Of a stretch of 64,000 nucleotides of DNA, positions 51,641 to 61,474 are shown in pieces. Made by a program: the position numbers and the translations under genes. A model generated the notes under the pieces. That model searched no databases. It was given only the letters and a program-made list of their open reading frames with translations, and was not told the DNA's origin. The first letter of the stretch is position 1, and the number at the start of each line of letters is the position of its first letter. The stretch is from Stutzerimonas frequens (GTDB lineage: Bacteria; Pseudomonadota; Gammaproteobacteria; Pseudomonadales; Pseudomonadaceae), in contig NZ_JAMOHM010000006.1 of assembly GCF_024448335.1 (NCBI RefSeq), positions 62,001-126,000 of the forward strand, written 5' to 3'.

Positions 51641-52105
51641 TCAGAAGAGCGGGCGCGCGCTGGCCAGGGCAATCACCAGCAGGCCCAGGATCAGGTTGAC
51701 GCCCACCAGTCGGCGAATCTTTCCCAGCGCAGCGCCACCCGCTGGCCATTGCTCGCCTTCGATGGCCCTTTTGAGCGCAGGTAGTTGCAGCAGCTGGATG
51801 CGCAGGAACAGCGCCAGCATCACCAGATACAGCCCCGCCATGATGTGCACATAGCGCGGCGCGCTCTCCAGCGGGCCGAATCGCATGTGCCACATGCCGA
51901 TGCCGCTGATCGGCAGCACCAGCACCGCGACCCATACCCAGACGAAGAAGCGGCGGAATACATCGGCCCATAGCCGCAGCCGCTCTGGTGCCTGCAGCAC
52001 CGCCACAGCCGCTGGTCGCAGCACCATCCAGGCGAAGAACATGCCGCCGACCCACATTGTCGCGGCGAGTACGTGCAGTGCGTAGAGCATGGCGAAAGGC
52101 GTCAT
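51641..52105 (-). CDS. CopD-family membrane protein
   Basis: The 154-residue protein has four membrane helices. MLYALHVLAATMWVGGMFFAWMVLRP opens it with the conserved His and Trp-Val-Gly-Gly of the CopD family, and YVHIMAGLYLVMLALFLRIQ follows. CopD-like proteins were linked to copper uptake, but short stand-alone members may instead carry haem or be of unknown use. The start is ATG 52105. It diverges from dinG. Confidence 0.78.
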   Translation of the reverse strand: MTPFAMLYALHVLAATMWVGGMFFAWMVLRPAAVAVLQAPERLRLWADVFRRFFVWVWVAVLVLPISGIGMWHMRFGPLESAPRYVHIMAGLYLVMLALFLRIQLLQLPALKRAIEGEQWPAGGAALGKIRRLVGVNLILGLLVIALASARPLF

Positions 52106-52165
52106 GGGCAAATCTCCGGTGGCGGTTGAGCGAACGCGCGCTATCATAGCCGCCCGATCGAAGTA

Positions 52166-52181
52166 CTGAAAATATATACAG
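52166..52181 (+). promoter_or_regulatory. LexA (SOS) box of dinG
   Basis: CTGAAAATATATACAG (CTG-N10-CAG) lies 10 bases before the dinG start. It is close to the Pseudomonas LexA consensus CTGTATAWAYATACAG. Confidence 0.8.
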
Positions 52182-52191
52182 CTCCGCGCCC

Positions 52192-54336
52192 ATGCTCAGC
52201 ACCGAACTCAAGTCCCAGATCCAGGGCGCCTACACTCGTTTCCTCGAAGCCAAGGGGCTCAAGGCCCGTTATGGCCAGCGCCTGATGATCGCCGAAGTGG
52301 CCAAGGTGCTGGGCACCGTCAAGGTCGACGATGAAGGTCGGCGTAGCAGCGAGCCGGCGGTCGTCGCGGTCGAGGCGGGTACCGGTACGGGCAAAACCGT
52401 CGCCTATAGCCTGGCCGCGATTCCCACGGCTAAGGCTGCCGGCAAGCGATTGGTGATCGCCACCGCGACCGTCGCGCTGCAGGAGCAGATCGTGCACAAG
52501 GATCTGCCCGATCTGATGCGCAACAGCGGACTCAATTTCAGCTTCGCCCTGGCCAAGGGGCGGGGGCGCTATCTGTGCCTGTCCAAGCTGGACATGCTGC
52601 TGCAGGAAGGCCAGGCGCAGAGCGCCACCGCGCAGCTGTTCGAAGAGGAAGGCTTTCGCATCGAGGTCGACGAGCGCAGCCAGAAGTTATTCACCAGCAT
52701 GATCGAAAAGCTGGCCGGCAATCGCTGGGACGGCGATCGGGACAGCTGGCCGGAAGAGCTGGGCGATGCGGACTGGTCACAACTGACCACTGATCACAGC
52801 CAGTGCACCGGGCGACATTGCCCCAACTTCCAGCAGTGTGCCTTCTACAAGGCGCGCGAGGGCATGACCAAGGTGGATGTCATCGTCACCAACCACGACA
52901 TGGTACTGGCCGACCTTGCGCTCGGCGGCGGAGCCGTGCTACCCGATCCTCGCGACACCCTCTACGTGTTCGACGAGGGCCATCACCTGCCTGACAAGGC
53001 CATCGGCCACTTCGCACATTTCACCCGGCTGCGCTCGACGGCCGACTGGCTGGGACAGGTGGAAAAGAACCTGACCAAGCTGCTCGCCCAGCATCCGCTA
53101 CCGGGCGAGCTGGGGCGCCTGGTCGAAGGCATTCCGGAGATCGCCCGGGAGTTGCGTACCCAGCAGCAGTTCATGTTCAGCGCCTGCGAGCAGGTGGCCG
53201 ACTTCAAGGCCGGGGAGGACATGGAGGGACGCGAGCGGCCGCGACACCGTTTCGTCGGTGGCGTGGTGCCGGAGCACCTGGTCGAACTTGGCACCGAATT
53301 GAAGAAAGGCTTCGCCAAGCTGACCGATCTCTTCACTCGCATCGCCGAACTGCTCAAGGAAGCGATGGATGGTGAGACCGGCAGCGGCATCGCCAGCCAC
53401 CAGGCCGAGGAGTGGTACCCGCTGTTCGGCAGCCTGCTGACGCGCTCGCAGGGCAACTGGGATCTGTGGACGGCCTTTACCGTCGAGGACCCGGAAGACA
53501 GCCCGCCGATGGCGCGCTGGCTGACGTTGGCCGAAGGCGGCGCGCTGTTCGATATCGAGGTCAACGCCAGCCCGATCCTGGCGGCCGAAACGCTGCGCCG
53601 CAACCTCTGGAACGTCGCCTTCGGTGCTCTGGTGACTTCCGCGACGTTGACGGCGTTGAACAGCTTCGACCGGTATCGGATGCGCGCCGGCCTGCCCAAG
53701 GCTGCGGTAACCGCGGTGGTTCCGAGCCCGTTCCATCACGCGGACGCCGGAGTGCTCCGCGTCCCTGATCTCAAAGCCGACCCACGTGATGCCGCCGCGC
53801 ACACTGCGGCCATCGTTCGCGAGTTGCCGCAGCTGGTCGAGGGATCGCGCGGCACGCTGGTGCTGTTCTCCTCACGCCGGCAGATGCAGGACGTGTTCGA
53901 TGGCCTGGAGCGTGACTGGCGCCGCCGGGTGCTCATTCAAGGCAACCTGTCGAAACAAGAGACGCTGAACAAGCACAAGGCGCGAGTGGGCGATGGCGAG
54001 TCGAGTGTGCTCTTCGGGTTGGCCAGCTTTGCCGAGGGGGTCGATCTGCCCGGTGCCTATTGCGAGCACGTGGTGATCGCCAAGATCCCGTTCGCCGTGC
54101 CGGACGATCCGGTCGAGGCTGCGTTGGCCGAATGGATCGAAGCGCGTGGCGGTAACCCTTTCATGGAGATTGCAGTGCCGGATGCCTCGCTGCGGCTGGT
54201 GCAAGCGTGTGGTCGGCTGCTGCGCACCGAGGCGGATCGCGGTGCTATCACCCTGTTGGACAGGCGGGTGGTGACCCAGCGCTACGGCAAGGCAATTCTC
54301 AATGCGCTGCCGCCGTTTCGGCGTGAGATCGGCTAG
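52192..54336 (+). CDS. dinG: ATP-dependent DNA helicase DinG
   Basis: The 714-residue protein is a 5'-3' helicase of superfamily 2 with an iron-sulfur cluster. Walker A is EAGTGTGKTVAYSLA, the DEAH-type box is VFDEGHHLPDKA, and motif VI is LVQACGRLLRTEADRG. Cys residues for the 4Fe-4S cluster occur at RYLCLSKL and QCTGRHCPNFQQCAFYK. DinG unwinds R-loops and DNA-RNA hybrids and is SOS-regulated. A LexA box just upstream supports that control here. Confidence 0.95.
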   Translation: MLSTELKSQIQGAYTRFLEAKGLKARYGQRLMIAEVAKVLGTVKVDDEGRRSSEPAVVAVEAGTGTGKTVAYSLAAIPTAKAAGKRLVIATATVALQEQIVHKDLPDLMRNSGLNFSFALAKGRGRYLCLSKLDMLLQEGQAQSATAQLFEEEGFRIEVDERSQKLFTSMIEKLAGNRWDGDRDSWPEELGDADWSQLTTDHSQCTGRHCPNFQQCAFYKAREGMTKVDVIVTNHDMVLADLALGGGAVLPDPRDTLYVFDEGHHLPDKAIGHFAHFTRLRSTADWLGQVEKNLTKLLAQHPLPGELGRLVEGIPEIARELRTQQQFMFSACEQVADFKAGEDMEGRERPRHRFVGGVVPEHLVELGTELKKGFAKLTDLFTRIAELLKEAMDGETGSGIASHQAEEWYPLFGSLLTRSQGNWDLWTAFTVEDPEDSPPMARWLTLAEGGALFDIEVNASPILAAETLRRNLWNVAFGALVTSATLTALNSFDRYRMRAGLPKAAVTAVVPSPFHHADAGVLRVPDLKADPRDAAAHTAAIVRELPQLVEGSRGTLVLFSSRRQMQDVFDGLERDWRRRVLIQGNLSKQETLNKHKARVGDGESSVLFGLASFAEGVDLPGAYCEHVVIAKIPFAVPDDPVEAALAEWIEARGGNPFMEIAVPDASLRLVQACGRLLRTEADRGAITLLDRRVVTQRYGKAILNALPPFRREIG

Positions 54337-54451
54337 CCAGCCGGCGCGGGATAAGCGGCTGCGATGAGCAGGCATCAGCGTGGCGTCGTGAGGTTTTCCT
54401 GGCCCGATGCGGTTGCCAGAATGGCGGACTTCGGATTCGAGAGGTGACAGC

Positions 54452-55600
54452 GTGCAGGTTCAGGGATTCTTCGATCTTCGTTTCGAAGCGGTACGCGATG
54501 CGTTCGCCGCATTGTTCGATGGCACCCAGCAGCGCGGCGCCGCGCTCTGCGTGCAGATTGGCGGCGAGACGGTCGTCGATCTGTGGGCCGGTGCAGCGGA
54601 CAATCAGGGTGAGCAGGTCTGGCACAGCGATACGCTGGTCAATCTGTTCTCCTGCACCAAGACCTTCTCGGCAGTCGCGTTGCTGCAACTGGTAGAGGAA
54701 GGCAAGTTGGAGCTGGATGACCCGGTCGCACGGATCTGGCCCGAGTTCGCGGTCGGCGGCAAGGCCGCGATCACACTGCGCCAGCTGCTCTGTCATCGGG
54801 CCGGGCTACCGGCGATACGCCAGTCGATGCCGCCGGAGGCTCTGTACGACTGGGCCGCCATGGCCGGTGCCCTCGCTGCCGAGGAGCCCTGGTGGGTTCC
54901 AGGCACTGACCAGGGCTACGCCGCAATGACCTATGGCTGGCTGGTCGGGGAACTGTTGCGTCGTGTCGATGGCTGCGGGCCAGGCGAATCGATCGTCCGG
55001 CGCACGGCACGGCCTCTCGACCTTGACTTTCATGTCGGCCTAAATGACGGTGAAGCGCATCGGGTCGCTTATCTGACGCGCTTCAAGAACGACTTCGGCG
55101 ATGCGGCTGCACAGCGATTGTTCAAGGCGCTGATGACGCAACCTGACTCTGTCAGCGCTCGTGCTTTCAATAATCCGCCATCCATCATGAGCAGCGGTAA
55201 CAAGCCCGAGTGGCGACGCATGGCCCAGCCGGCGGCCAATGGCCACGGCAATGCACGGTCGCTGGCCGGGTTCTATACCGGCTTGCTGCAGGGCAAGTTG
55301 TTGGATCGCGCGCTGCTGGCCGAAATGACCCGCGAGCAGAGCATTGGGGTAGATCGCGTCCTGCTAGCGCAGACCCGGTTCGGGCTGGGCTGTTGGCTCG
55401 ATCAGCCTGATCTGGCCAACGCCACGTTCGGTATGGGCCCAAGGGCGTTCGGCCACCCCGGGGCGGGCGGTAGCGTCGGGTTCGCCGATCCGGAACGCGA
55501 ACTGGCGTTCGGGTTCGTAACCAACACGCTTGGGCCCTATGTGCTGATGGATCCGCGCGCGCAGTCTCTGGCTCGCAGCGTTGTAGTTTGCTTGGGTTGA
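54452..55600 (+). CDS. Serine hydrolase of the class C beta-lactamase/EstB family
   Basis: The 382-residue protein shows SxxK in LFSCTKTFSAVALLQLVEEG (active Ser and Lys), a Tyr in MTYGWLVGEL and GHPGAGGSVGFADPE near the C-terminus. It belongs to the beta-lactamase-like esterases (EstB type), which cleave ester bonds rather than beta-lactams. There is no signal peptide, so it is cytoplasmic. The start is taken as GTG (54452) with GAGAGGTGAC before it. Confidence 0.82.
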   Translation: MQVQGFFDLRFEAVRDAFAALFDGTQQRGAALCVQIGGETVVDLWAGAADNQGEQVWHSDTLVNLFSCTKTFSAVALLQLVEEGKLELDDPVARIWPEFAVGGKAAITLRQLLCHRAGLPAIRQSMPPEALYDWAAMAGALAAEEPWWVPGTDQGYAAMTYGWLVGELLRRVDGCGPGESIVRRTARPLDLDFHVGLNDGEAHRVAYLTRFKNDFGDAAAQRLFKALMTQPDSVSARAFNNPPSIMSSGNKPEWRRMAQPAANGHGNARSLAGFYTGLLQGKLLDRALLAEMTREQSIGVDRVLLAQTRFGLGCWLDQPDLANATFGMGPRAFGHPGAGGSVGFADPERELAFGFVTNTLGPYVLMDPRAQSLARSVVVCLG

Positions 55601-55735
55601 ACCACTCGTCACTTCTGGTCAGGCAGGCTTTCCAAAAGAGGGACTTGCGTCCACAATTTCGAATCGAACTCACGTGTGATCTGGCTACGTCCGTTCGCTT
55701 TTCCCTGAACGCATCTGGTGATGGAACCCTGGCTC

Positions 55736-56365
55736 ATGAACCTTCTGAAGAGCGCCTCGCTGATTCTCTGCTTGCTCCTGGCTGCCGGTTGCAGCTCGAA
55801 GAATGAAAAGCCGAGTGAGGTGGTCCCTCCAGTGGTGCCGAAGGTCGATTCGGCCTGGCTCGACGACTACGAGCCGCGCCTGCGTGAAGCGCTCGCGGAC
55901 AGCCGCTTCGAGGTCGAGCGGCGTGATGGCCTGCTGGTCGTGACCGCCCCGGTGGATTCCTCGTTTAACCCAGATCGGCCGGGAATGCTCCTGCCGGTGA
56001 CGCTCGGCCCGATCACCCGGGTGGCGAAGCTGGTCGAGAAGGATGACAAGACTTCTGTGGTAGTCCTGGGGCACGCCGACAGCACGGGCTCCGATGAAAT
56101 CAATCGGACCATCAGCCGCGAGCGGGCAGGGGCCGTGGCCGCCATTTTTCGTCTGAGCGGTCTCAAGCATGACCGGCTGCGAATTCGGGGGTTGGGCTCT
56201 GACAAGCCGCGTGCCGCCAACGACAGCCAGGAAGGGCGAGCCCTGAATCGTCGCGTCGAGATGGTGCTGGCGCCGCAAACCACTATGCTCGCACTTGTCG
56301 CTCAATACGATCAGCCGGCACAGCCTGCAACCCAGGTGGCCCAGGCCGAGGTGGTGAAGAAGTAA
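55736..56365 (+). CDS. OmpA-family lipoprotein
   Basis: The 209-residue protein has a lipoprotein signal (SASLILCLLLAAGCSS) and a C-terminal OmpA domain: VVVLGHADSTGSDEINRTISRERAGAV and GSDKPRAANDSQEGRALNRRVEMV. It should bind peptidoglycan from the outer membrane. The start could be five codons earlier at 55721; neither has a strong ribosome-binding site. A terminator follows the gene. Confidence 0.82.
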   Translation: MNLLKSASLILCLLLAAGCSSKNEKPSEVVPPVVPKVDSAWLDDYEPRLREALADSRFEVERRDGLLVVTAPVDSSFNPDRPGMLLPVTLGPITRVAKLVEKDDKTSVVVLGHADSTGSDEINRTISRERAGAVAAIFRLSGLKHDRLRIRGLGSDKPRAANDSQEGRALNRRVEMVLAPQTTMLALVAQYDQPAQPATQVAQAEVVKK

Positions 56366-56385
56366 AGGCGCTGGATTGTCAGACC

Positions 56386-56413
56386 AAACAGGCCCGCAAG
56401 CGGGCCTGTTTTC
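56386..56413 (+). terminator. Rho-independent terminator after OmpA lipoprotein gene
   Basis: AAACAGGCCCGC-AAG-CGGGCCTGTTTT forms a strong stem with T-run 25 bases after the stop codon. Confidence 0.92.
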
Positions 56414-56554
56414 GTTTGGCGAGGTTGCCTTGAATCAAGCGTATCGAGCCCTGACGCGGATATGCTTTCAAGGGTGTCAGGTTCCGGTTTCGGTCGTCTG
56501 CTTGCCAGCCGCCTGATACGCTGGAATCCGCTTTTCCATCAAAGGAGCCCCTCG

Positions 56555-57202
56555 ATGATTCAGACCCTGGCCGATATGCGCCGCGACTATACCCGTGACG
56601 GTCTTAGCGAGGCCAATGCGCCCGCCGAGCCCTTTGGTCTGTTCCAGCAGTGGTTCGGTGAGGCGATGAAGACCGAGCAAGCACCGGTCGAGCCTAACGC
56701 GATGTCGCTGGCCACCGTGGATGCCGAGGGTCGGCCACACTGCCGGATTCTTCTGCTCAAGGCGCTGGACGAGCGTGGGTTTACCTTCTTTACCAATTAC
56801 GACAGTGCAAAGGGCCAGCAGCTGCAAGAGGCGCCCTTTGCCGCCATGACCTTCTTCTGGCCTACGCTCGAGCGCCAGGTGCGGATCGAAGGGCGGGTTG
56901 AGAAGGTGAGCCCTGAAGAGTCGGATGCCTATTTTCAGGTGCGCCCGCTGGGTAGCCGCCTGGGTGCTTGGGCCTCGCCGCAAAGTCAGGTCATCCGTGA
57001 TCGGGCCGAGCTGGAGCGGTTGCTGGCTGAGACCGAGCAGCGCTTCTTGGACAAGGCCCCCCATTGTCCGCCGCACTGGGGTGGCTATCGCCTGCTGCCA
57101 GAGCGCATCGAGTTCTGGCAGGGGCGTGCCAGCCGTCTCCATGACCGGCTCGAGTATCGTCTGGTCGCCAACAGCTGGCAGCGCGAACGTCTCGCTCCCT
57201 GA
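56555..57202 (+). CDS. pdxH: Pyridoxamine 5'-phosphate oxidase PdxH
   Basis: The 215-residue flavoenzyme oxidises pyridoxine or pyridoxamine 5'-phosphate to pyridoxal 5'-phosphate. Motifs: [42 protein letters not shown] (FMN phosphate), [14 protein letters not shown] and C-terminal [10 protein letters not shown] with W...RLAP. AAAGGAG precedes the ATG. Confidence 0.97.
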   Translation: MIQTLADMRRDYTRDGLSEANAPAEPFGLFQQWFGEAMKTEQAPVEPNAMSLATVDAEGRPHCRILLLKALDERGFTFFTNYDSAKGQQLQEAPFAAMTFFWPTLERQVRIEGRVEKVSPEESDAYFQVRPLGSRLGAWASPQSQVIRDRAELERLLAETEQRFLDKAPHCPPHWGGYRLLPERIEFWQGRASRLHDRLEYRLVANSWQRERLAP

Positions 57203-57273
57203 TCAGGTGGCGATGCCTGGCTACGGGCGGCTTGGTGATGTTGCTGGCCGTTCGAGCCGGAGTCGGCCCAGGT

Positions 57274-57510
57274 TCAGGCTTCGGTATAGCGCTGGGCCTG
57301 TTGTTCCAGCCAGGGCTGAAGCTCCTTTCGACGGATCTTTTGGGCTTTCGCTTCGGCAAGCTGTTGCAGCATCCAGGCGCGCTTCGCGGGATCGCCACCG
57401 GCGATCGATAGCGCGAGATCGCGGTCTGCCCAGCGGCGGAAGCGTACGATCAACCAGCCGTGAAAAGCCAGGCCGGCCACGGTGGTGATGGCTATGATGA
57501 AGTAATCCAT
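57274..57510 (-). CDS. Small membrane-anchored protein, 78 aa
   Basis: One N-terminal membrane helix (YFIIAITTVAGLAFHGWLIV) is followed by a charged helical tail (WMLQQLAEAKAQKIRRKELQ). A gene of this kind follows pdxH in pseudomonads as I recall. Function unknown. Confidence 0.6.
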   Translation of the reverse strand: MDYFIIAITTVAGLAFHGWLIVRFRRWADRDLALSIAGGDPAKRAWMLQQLAEAKAQKIRRKELQPWLEQQAQRYTEA

Positions 57511-57673
57511 GGGGGTAATCTCGCTGGAAGGAACCCGGCAGGGCCGGTTCGACTCGCATACCTAGGCTTGCTGCTAGATGCTGAGTCAGGACGCTGAAGA
57601 TGCCAAGCGCTTTTTTGTCGCCACCAGCTGCCGCTTCCGCCGGAACGAACAGCTGTTTGCAGGAGAATTTTTT

Positions 57674-58135
57674 ATGCGCAATTCCTTTTTCGTTGCTTCC
57701 TTTGCTGCCGTGGCGCTGACCTTGAGCGGGTGTGCCTCCAGCCTGACCGGAGATACCTATTCTCGTGACGAGGCGCGTGCCGTTCAGACCGTGCGCTACG
57801 GCACCATCGAGTCGCTACGGCCGGTGAAGATCGAGGGAACCAAGACGCCGATCGGTTCCGGTGCCGGAGCGATAGTAGGCGGGGTGGCCGGTAGTGGGGT
57901 GGGTGGCGGTCGCGGCAGTGCTGTCGCTGCGGTCATCGGGGCGGTGGCCGGCGGAATGCTCGGAGCGGCGGCGGAAGAGGGAATTACCCGTACGCAGGGC
58001 GTCGAGATCACCGTGCGCGAGGATGACGGAAATGTCCGCGCCTACGTGCAAGCCGTGGAGCCCAACCAGGTGTTTCGCGTCGGCCAACGTGTCCGCATCC
58101 TGACCGTCAGCGGGACAAGTCGCGTGGCGCCTTGA
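57674..58135 (+). CDS. Glycine-zipper (SlyB/PcpY-like) outer-membrane lipoprotein
   Basis: The 153-residue protein has a lipoprotein signal (AVALTLSGCAS, Cys at residue 20), a beta-rich stretch (GTIESLRPVKIEGTKTPIG) and a glycine-zipper 2TM segment (GAIVGGVAGSGVGGGRGSAV and AVIGAVAGGMLGAAAEEG). It ends in a small OB-like C-terminal part. SlyB-like proteins stabilise the outer membrane under stress. The gene precedes the Mrp operon, as in P. aeruginosa. AGGAG lies before the ATG. Confidence 0.88.
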   Translation: MRNSFFVASFAAVALTLSGCASSLTGDTYSRDEARAVQTVRYGTIESLRPVKIEGTKTPIGSGAGAIVGGVAGSGVGGGRGSAVAAVIGAVAGGMLGAAAEEGITRTQGVEITVREDDGNVRAYVQAVEPNQVFRVGQRVRILTVSGTSRVAP

Positions 58136-58168
58136 CCATCGAGACCGGCGAATAGCGCTGTACGTCCA

Positions 58169-58217
58169 GGCGCCGCCTTCCGTTCCGAAAGGAGCGGAGG
58201 CGGCGCCTTTTGTTTTT
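58169..58217 (+). terminator. Terminator between lipoprotein gene and Mrp operon
   Basis: GGCGCCGCC pairs with GGCGGCGCC around an internal stem; TTTTGTTTTT follows. It isolates the Mrp operon transcript. Confidence 0.9.
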
Positions 58218-58224
58218 CGAAATA

Positions 58225-58281
58225 CATGAATTCATGACGACGGCATCATCCGTATGGATAATCGGGCGCACATTTGTGTGC
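58225..58281. promoter_or_regulatory. Two palindromes in the Mrp operon leader
   Basis: CATGAATTCATG (58225-58236) is a perfect 12-bp palindrome, and GCACA-TTTG-TGTGC (58268-58281) is a short inverted repeat. Both lie between the terminator and mrpA, where an operator would be expected. Confidence 0.35.
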
Positions 58282-58352
58282 AGCTTCAGGCAGTTACTTC
58301 GCCTGCCAAGGATAAGAATGCCTCCGGATCGGCGGCTTAAGGGGTCTCGTTC

Positions 58353-61145
58353 ATGGCGCTTGCGCTGATTATCGCTTTGCCATTCCTGGGCATCTGCCTG
58401 CCTCTGCTTCTGGAGCGTTTTGGTCGCTCCGCATGCGCCTTCGGCGCAGGTATCGCGCCGCTGACGGCGCTGATCCTCCTGCTCTCCAAGCGTGCCGATG
58501 TGTTTGCCGGTCAGACGGAAATCGTCCACTACAGCTGGCTGCCCGGGCTCGGGCTCAACCTCAGCCTGCGTCTCGATGGGTTGGGCTTTCTCTTTGCATT
58601 GCTGATTCTCGGCATCGGCCTGCTGGTCATCCTCTACGCACGCTACTACCTGTCGAAGAAGGATCCGATGGGCCGCTTCTATGGCTTCTTCCTACTGTTC
58701 ATGGGGGCCATGCTCGGCGTCGTGCTGTCAGAAAATCTGCTGCTGATGCTGATGTTCTGGGAGCTGACCAGCCTGTCGTCGTTTCTGCTGATCGGTTACT
58801 GGAGCCATCGGGCCGACGCTCGCCAGGGCGCACGCATGGCTCTGGCGATTACCGGTGGTGGCGGTCTGGCGTTGCTCGCTGGGGTCCTGCTGATTGGCTA
58901 CATCGTCGGCAGCTTCGAGCTGACGACGATTCTGGCATCGGGCGATCTGATTCGCGGTAATTCCCTGTATCCGCTGACGCTGATTCTCGTCTTGCTCGGC
59001 GTATTCACCAAGTCGGCGCAGTTTCCTTTCCATTTCTGGTTGCCGCAGGCAATGGCTGCGCCTACACCTGTATCGGCCTTCCTGCATTCAGCGACGATGG
59101 TCAAGGCCGGGGTATTTCTGCTTGCACGACTCTATCCGGCACTGGCGGAATCCGAATGGTGGTTCTATCTGGTGAGCATCACCGGGCTGGCGACCTTGTT
59201 GATCGGCGCTGTGATGGCGCTTTTCCAGCACGACCTGAAGGGACTGCTCGCCTATTCCACCATCAGTCACCTGGGCCTGATTACCTTGCTGTTCGGCCTC
59301 GATTCCCGCCTGGCGGCGGTGGCGGCAATCTTTCACATCATTAACCACGCCACATTCAAGGCCTCTCTGTTCATGGCCGCAGGAATCATCGATCACGAGA
59401 CCGGCACGCGCGACATGCGGCGTATCAACGGCATGTGGAAGTACATGCCGCATACGGCGGCACTCGCCATGGTGGCTTCTCTGGCGATGGCAGGTGTGCC
59501 GCTGCTCAATGGCTTTCTCAGCAAGGAAATGTTTTTCGCCGAGACACTCGATCAGCATCTGCTGGGCAGCTTCTATTGGGCGATTCCGGTGGTGGCAACG
59601 CTTGCGAGCGCCTTTTCCGTGGCCTATTCGCTGCGCTTCGTACACGACGTGTTTTTCAACGGCGAGCCCATCGACCTGCCCAAGTACCCGCCTCACGAGC
59701 CTGCACGCTACATGAAGATTCCCGTGGAGATCCTCGTGCTGCTCTGCCTGCTGGTCGGCATGCTGCCTGCTTTCACGGTAGGGCCGCTTCTGGCTGCGGC
59801 GGTGTCTGGCACGCTCAACGGTGTCGTGCCGGAGTACAGCCTGTCGATCTGGCACGGTTTCAATCTGCCTTTGGCGATGAGTTTTGCTGCGCTGGTCGGA
59901 GGCATCGTCATCTATTCGCTGCGCAAGTGGGCGTTCCGCTGGTACGAGGGACTCCCCTCGGTGGATTCGCTGGAAGTGTTCGAACGGGTAATGGGCGGGT
60001 TGACGCTCGGCGCTCGCCATCTGACCTGTGTGCTGGACAACGGCTCGCTGCAGCGCTACCTGGCTCTGATGCTGTTCAGCACGTTGGTACTGGTAGTGTT
60101 CGCGCTGACGCCTCTGGATGCTCTGCACGGTCCGGTTGCCTTGACGCCGCTGGATGGCATCACTGTATTGGGCATGGCCATTCTGGCACTCACCTCGTTG
60201 TTGACCGTGCTGTTTCATCGCCGACGGCTGGTGGCGCTGATGGTACTCAGCGTGGTCGGTCTGATGGTGGCGCTGGGCTTTGCGCGCTATTCGGCGCCTG
60301 ATCTGGCGCTCACTCAGCTGTCAGTCGAAGTGGTGACCATCATCCTGTTGATCCTCGCGCTGTTCTTCATGCCGGACCGTACCCCGGCCGAGTCGAGCAG
60401 CCTGCGTGGCTTTCGGGATTTCGTGCTGGCGGCGGGCTGCGGCACCATGGTTGCGCTGCTGGCCTATGCGGTGCTGACGCGGCCCTACGACAGCATTGCC
60501 TCGTTCTTTCTGGAAAACAGTGTGTCTGGCGGGGGCGGCACCAACGTGGTGAACGTCATTCTGGTCGATTTCCGCGGCTTCGATACCCTTGGCGAGATCG
60601 CTGTGCTGGCAATCGCGGGTGTCGGCATCTTCGGGCTGCTAAAGGGCTTGCGCCTGCCTCACCCGGTTCGCGATTACGGTGGTCGGCTCTGGTCCGTCGA
60701 CAGGCACCCCATGGTGCTGGATCTCCTGGCCCGAGCGATGCTGCCGATGGCGCTGCTGATTTCGGTCTTCATCTTCCTGCGTGGGCACAACCTGCCTGGC
60801 GGCGGGTTCATCGCCGGTCTGATAACGGCGGTCGCATTGATCCTGCAGTACATCTCCCACGGAGTCAGCTGGGCGCAGGAGCGGCAACCCATCAGTTACC
60901 ACAGGCTCTGCGGAGCAGGGCTGCTCATTGCCGGCCTGACCGGGCTGGGGAGTCTGGTGTTCGGCTATTCGTTCCTCACCTCGTCGTTCGGTCATTTCCA
61001 TCTGCCCCTCGTCGGTGAGTTCGAGCTGGCCACGGCAATGCTGTTCGATCTGGGGGTTTATCTTGTAGTGGTGGGGGCGACGTTGCTGATCCTTTCCAAT
61101 ATTGGCCAGGTGAGCCAGGACGACTCGAACAGGGAGGTGCTGTAA
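58353..61145 (+). CDS. mrpA: Mrp Na+/H+ antiporter subunit A (fused A-B type)
   Basis: The 930-residue protein is homologous to NuoL-type subunits: [39 protein letters not shown] and [20 protein letters not shown] are typical, with many membrane helices. The C-terminal part ([20 protein letters not shown]) is MrpB-like, so this is the fused AB version common in Gram-negatives. The seven-subunit-equivalent complex exchanges Na+ (or K+) for H+ and supports growth in salt and alkaline media. First gene of the operon; stop overlaps the next start. Confidence 0.95.
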   Translation: MALALIIALPFLGICLPLLLERFGRSACAFGAGIAPLTALILLLSKRADVFAGQTEIVHYSWLPGLGLNLSLRLDGLGFLFALLILGIGLLVILYARYYLSKKDPMGRFYGFFLLFMGAMLGVVLSENLLLMLMFWELTSLSSFLLIGYWSHRADARQGARMALAITGGGGLALLAGVLLIGYIVGSFELTTILASGDLIRGNSLYPLTLILVLLGVFTKSAQFPFHFWLPQAMAAPTPVSAFLHSATMVKAGVFLLARLYPALAESEWWFYLVSITGLATLLIGAVMALFQHDLKGLLAYSTISHLGLITLLFGLDSRLAAVAAIFHIINHATFKASLFMAAGIIDHETGTRDMRRINGMWKYMPHTAALAMVASLAMAGVPLLNGFLSKEMFFAETLDQHLLGSFYWAIPVVATLASAFSVAYSLRFVHDVFFNGEPIDLPKYPPHEPARYMKIPVEILVLLCLLVGMLPAFTVGPLLAAAVSGTLNGVVPEYSLSIWHGFNLPLAMSFAALVGGIVIYSLRKWAFRWYEGLPSVDSLEVFERVMGGLTLGARHLTCVLDNGSLQRYLALMLFSTLVLVVFALTPLDALHGPVALTPLDGITVLGMAILALTSLLTVLFHRRRLVALMVLSVVGLMVALGFARYSAPDLALTQLSVEVVTIILLILALFFMPDRTPAESSSLRGFRDFVLAAGCGTMVALLAYAVLTRPYDSIASFFLENSVSGGGGTNVVNVILVDFRGFDTLGEIAVLAIAGVGIFGLLKGLRLPHPVRDYGGRLWSVDRHPMVLDLLARAMLPMALLISVFIFLRGHNLPGGGFIAGLITAVALILQYISHGVSWAQERQPISYHRLCGAGLLIAGLTGLGSLVFGYSFLTSSFGHFHLPLVGEFELATAMLFDLGVYLVVVGATLLILSNIGQVSQDDSNREVL

Positions 61146-61474
61146 TGGAGGCGTTGTTCGCGATTACCCTGGGGATCATGACAGCAAGCGGTGTTTATCT
61201 GCTTCTGCGTGCTCGCATCTTTCCCGTGGTGATGGGGCTGACGCTGATTTCTTATGCGGTCAACCTGTTCATTTTTTCAATGGGCCGGCTCGCTACCGGT
61301 GTTCCTGCGGTGATCGGCAGAAGTGCCGAGTATGGTGATCCCTTGCCCCAGGCGCTGGTGCTTACCGCGATCGTCATTGGCTTCGCCATGACCGCTTTTG
61401 TGGTGGTTCTGGCGCTGCGCAGCATTGGCGAGCTGCGGACCGATCATGTCGATGGTCAGGAGCCGCGCCAATGA
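61145..61474 (+). CDS. mrpC: Mrp antiporter subunit C
   Basis: The 109-residue protein resembles NuoK: three membrane helices with GIMTASGVYLLLRARIFPVV and DPLPQALVLTAIVIGFAMTAF. Start TAATG overlaps the mrpA stop; it overlaps mrpD by 4 bp. Confidence 0.95.
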   Translation: MEALFAITLGIMTASGVYLLLRARIFPVVMGLTLISYAVNLFIFSMGRLATGVPAVIGRSAEYGDPLPQALVLTAIVIGFAMTAFVVVLALRSIGELRTDHVDGQEPRQ

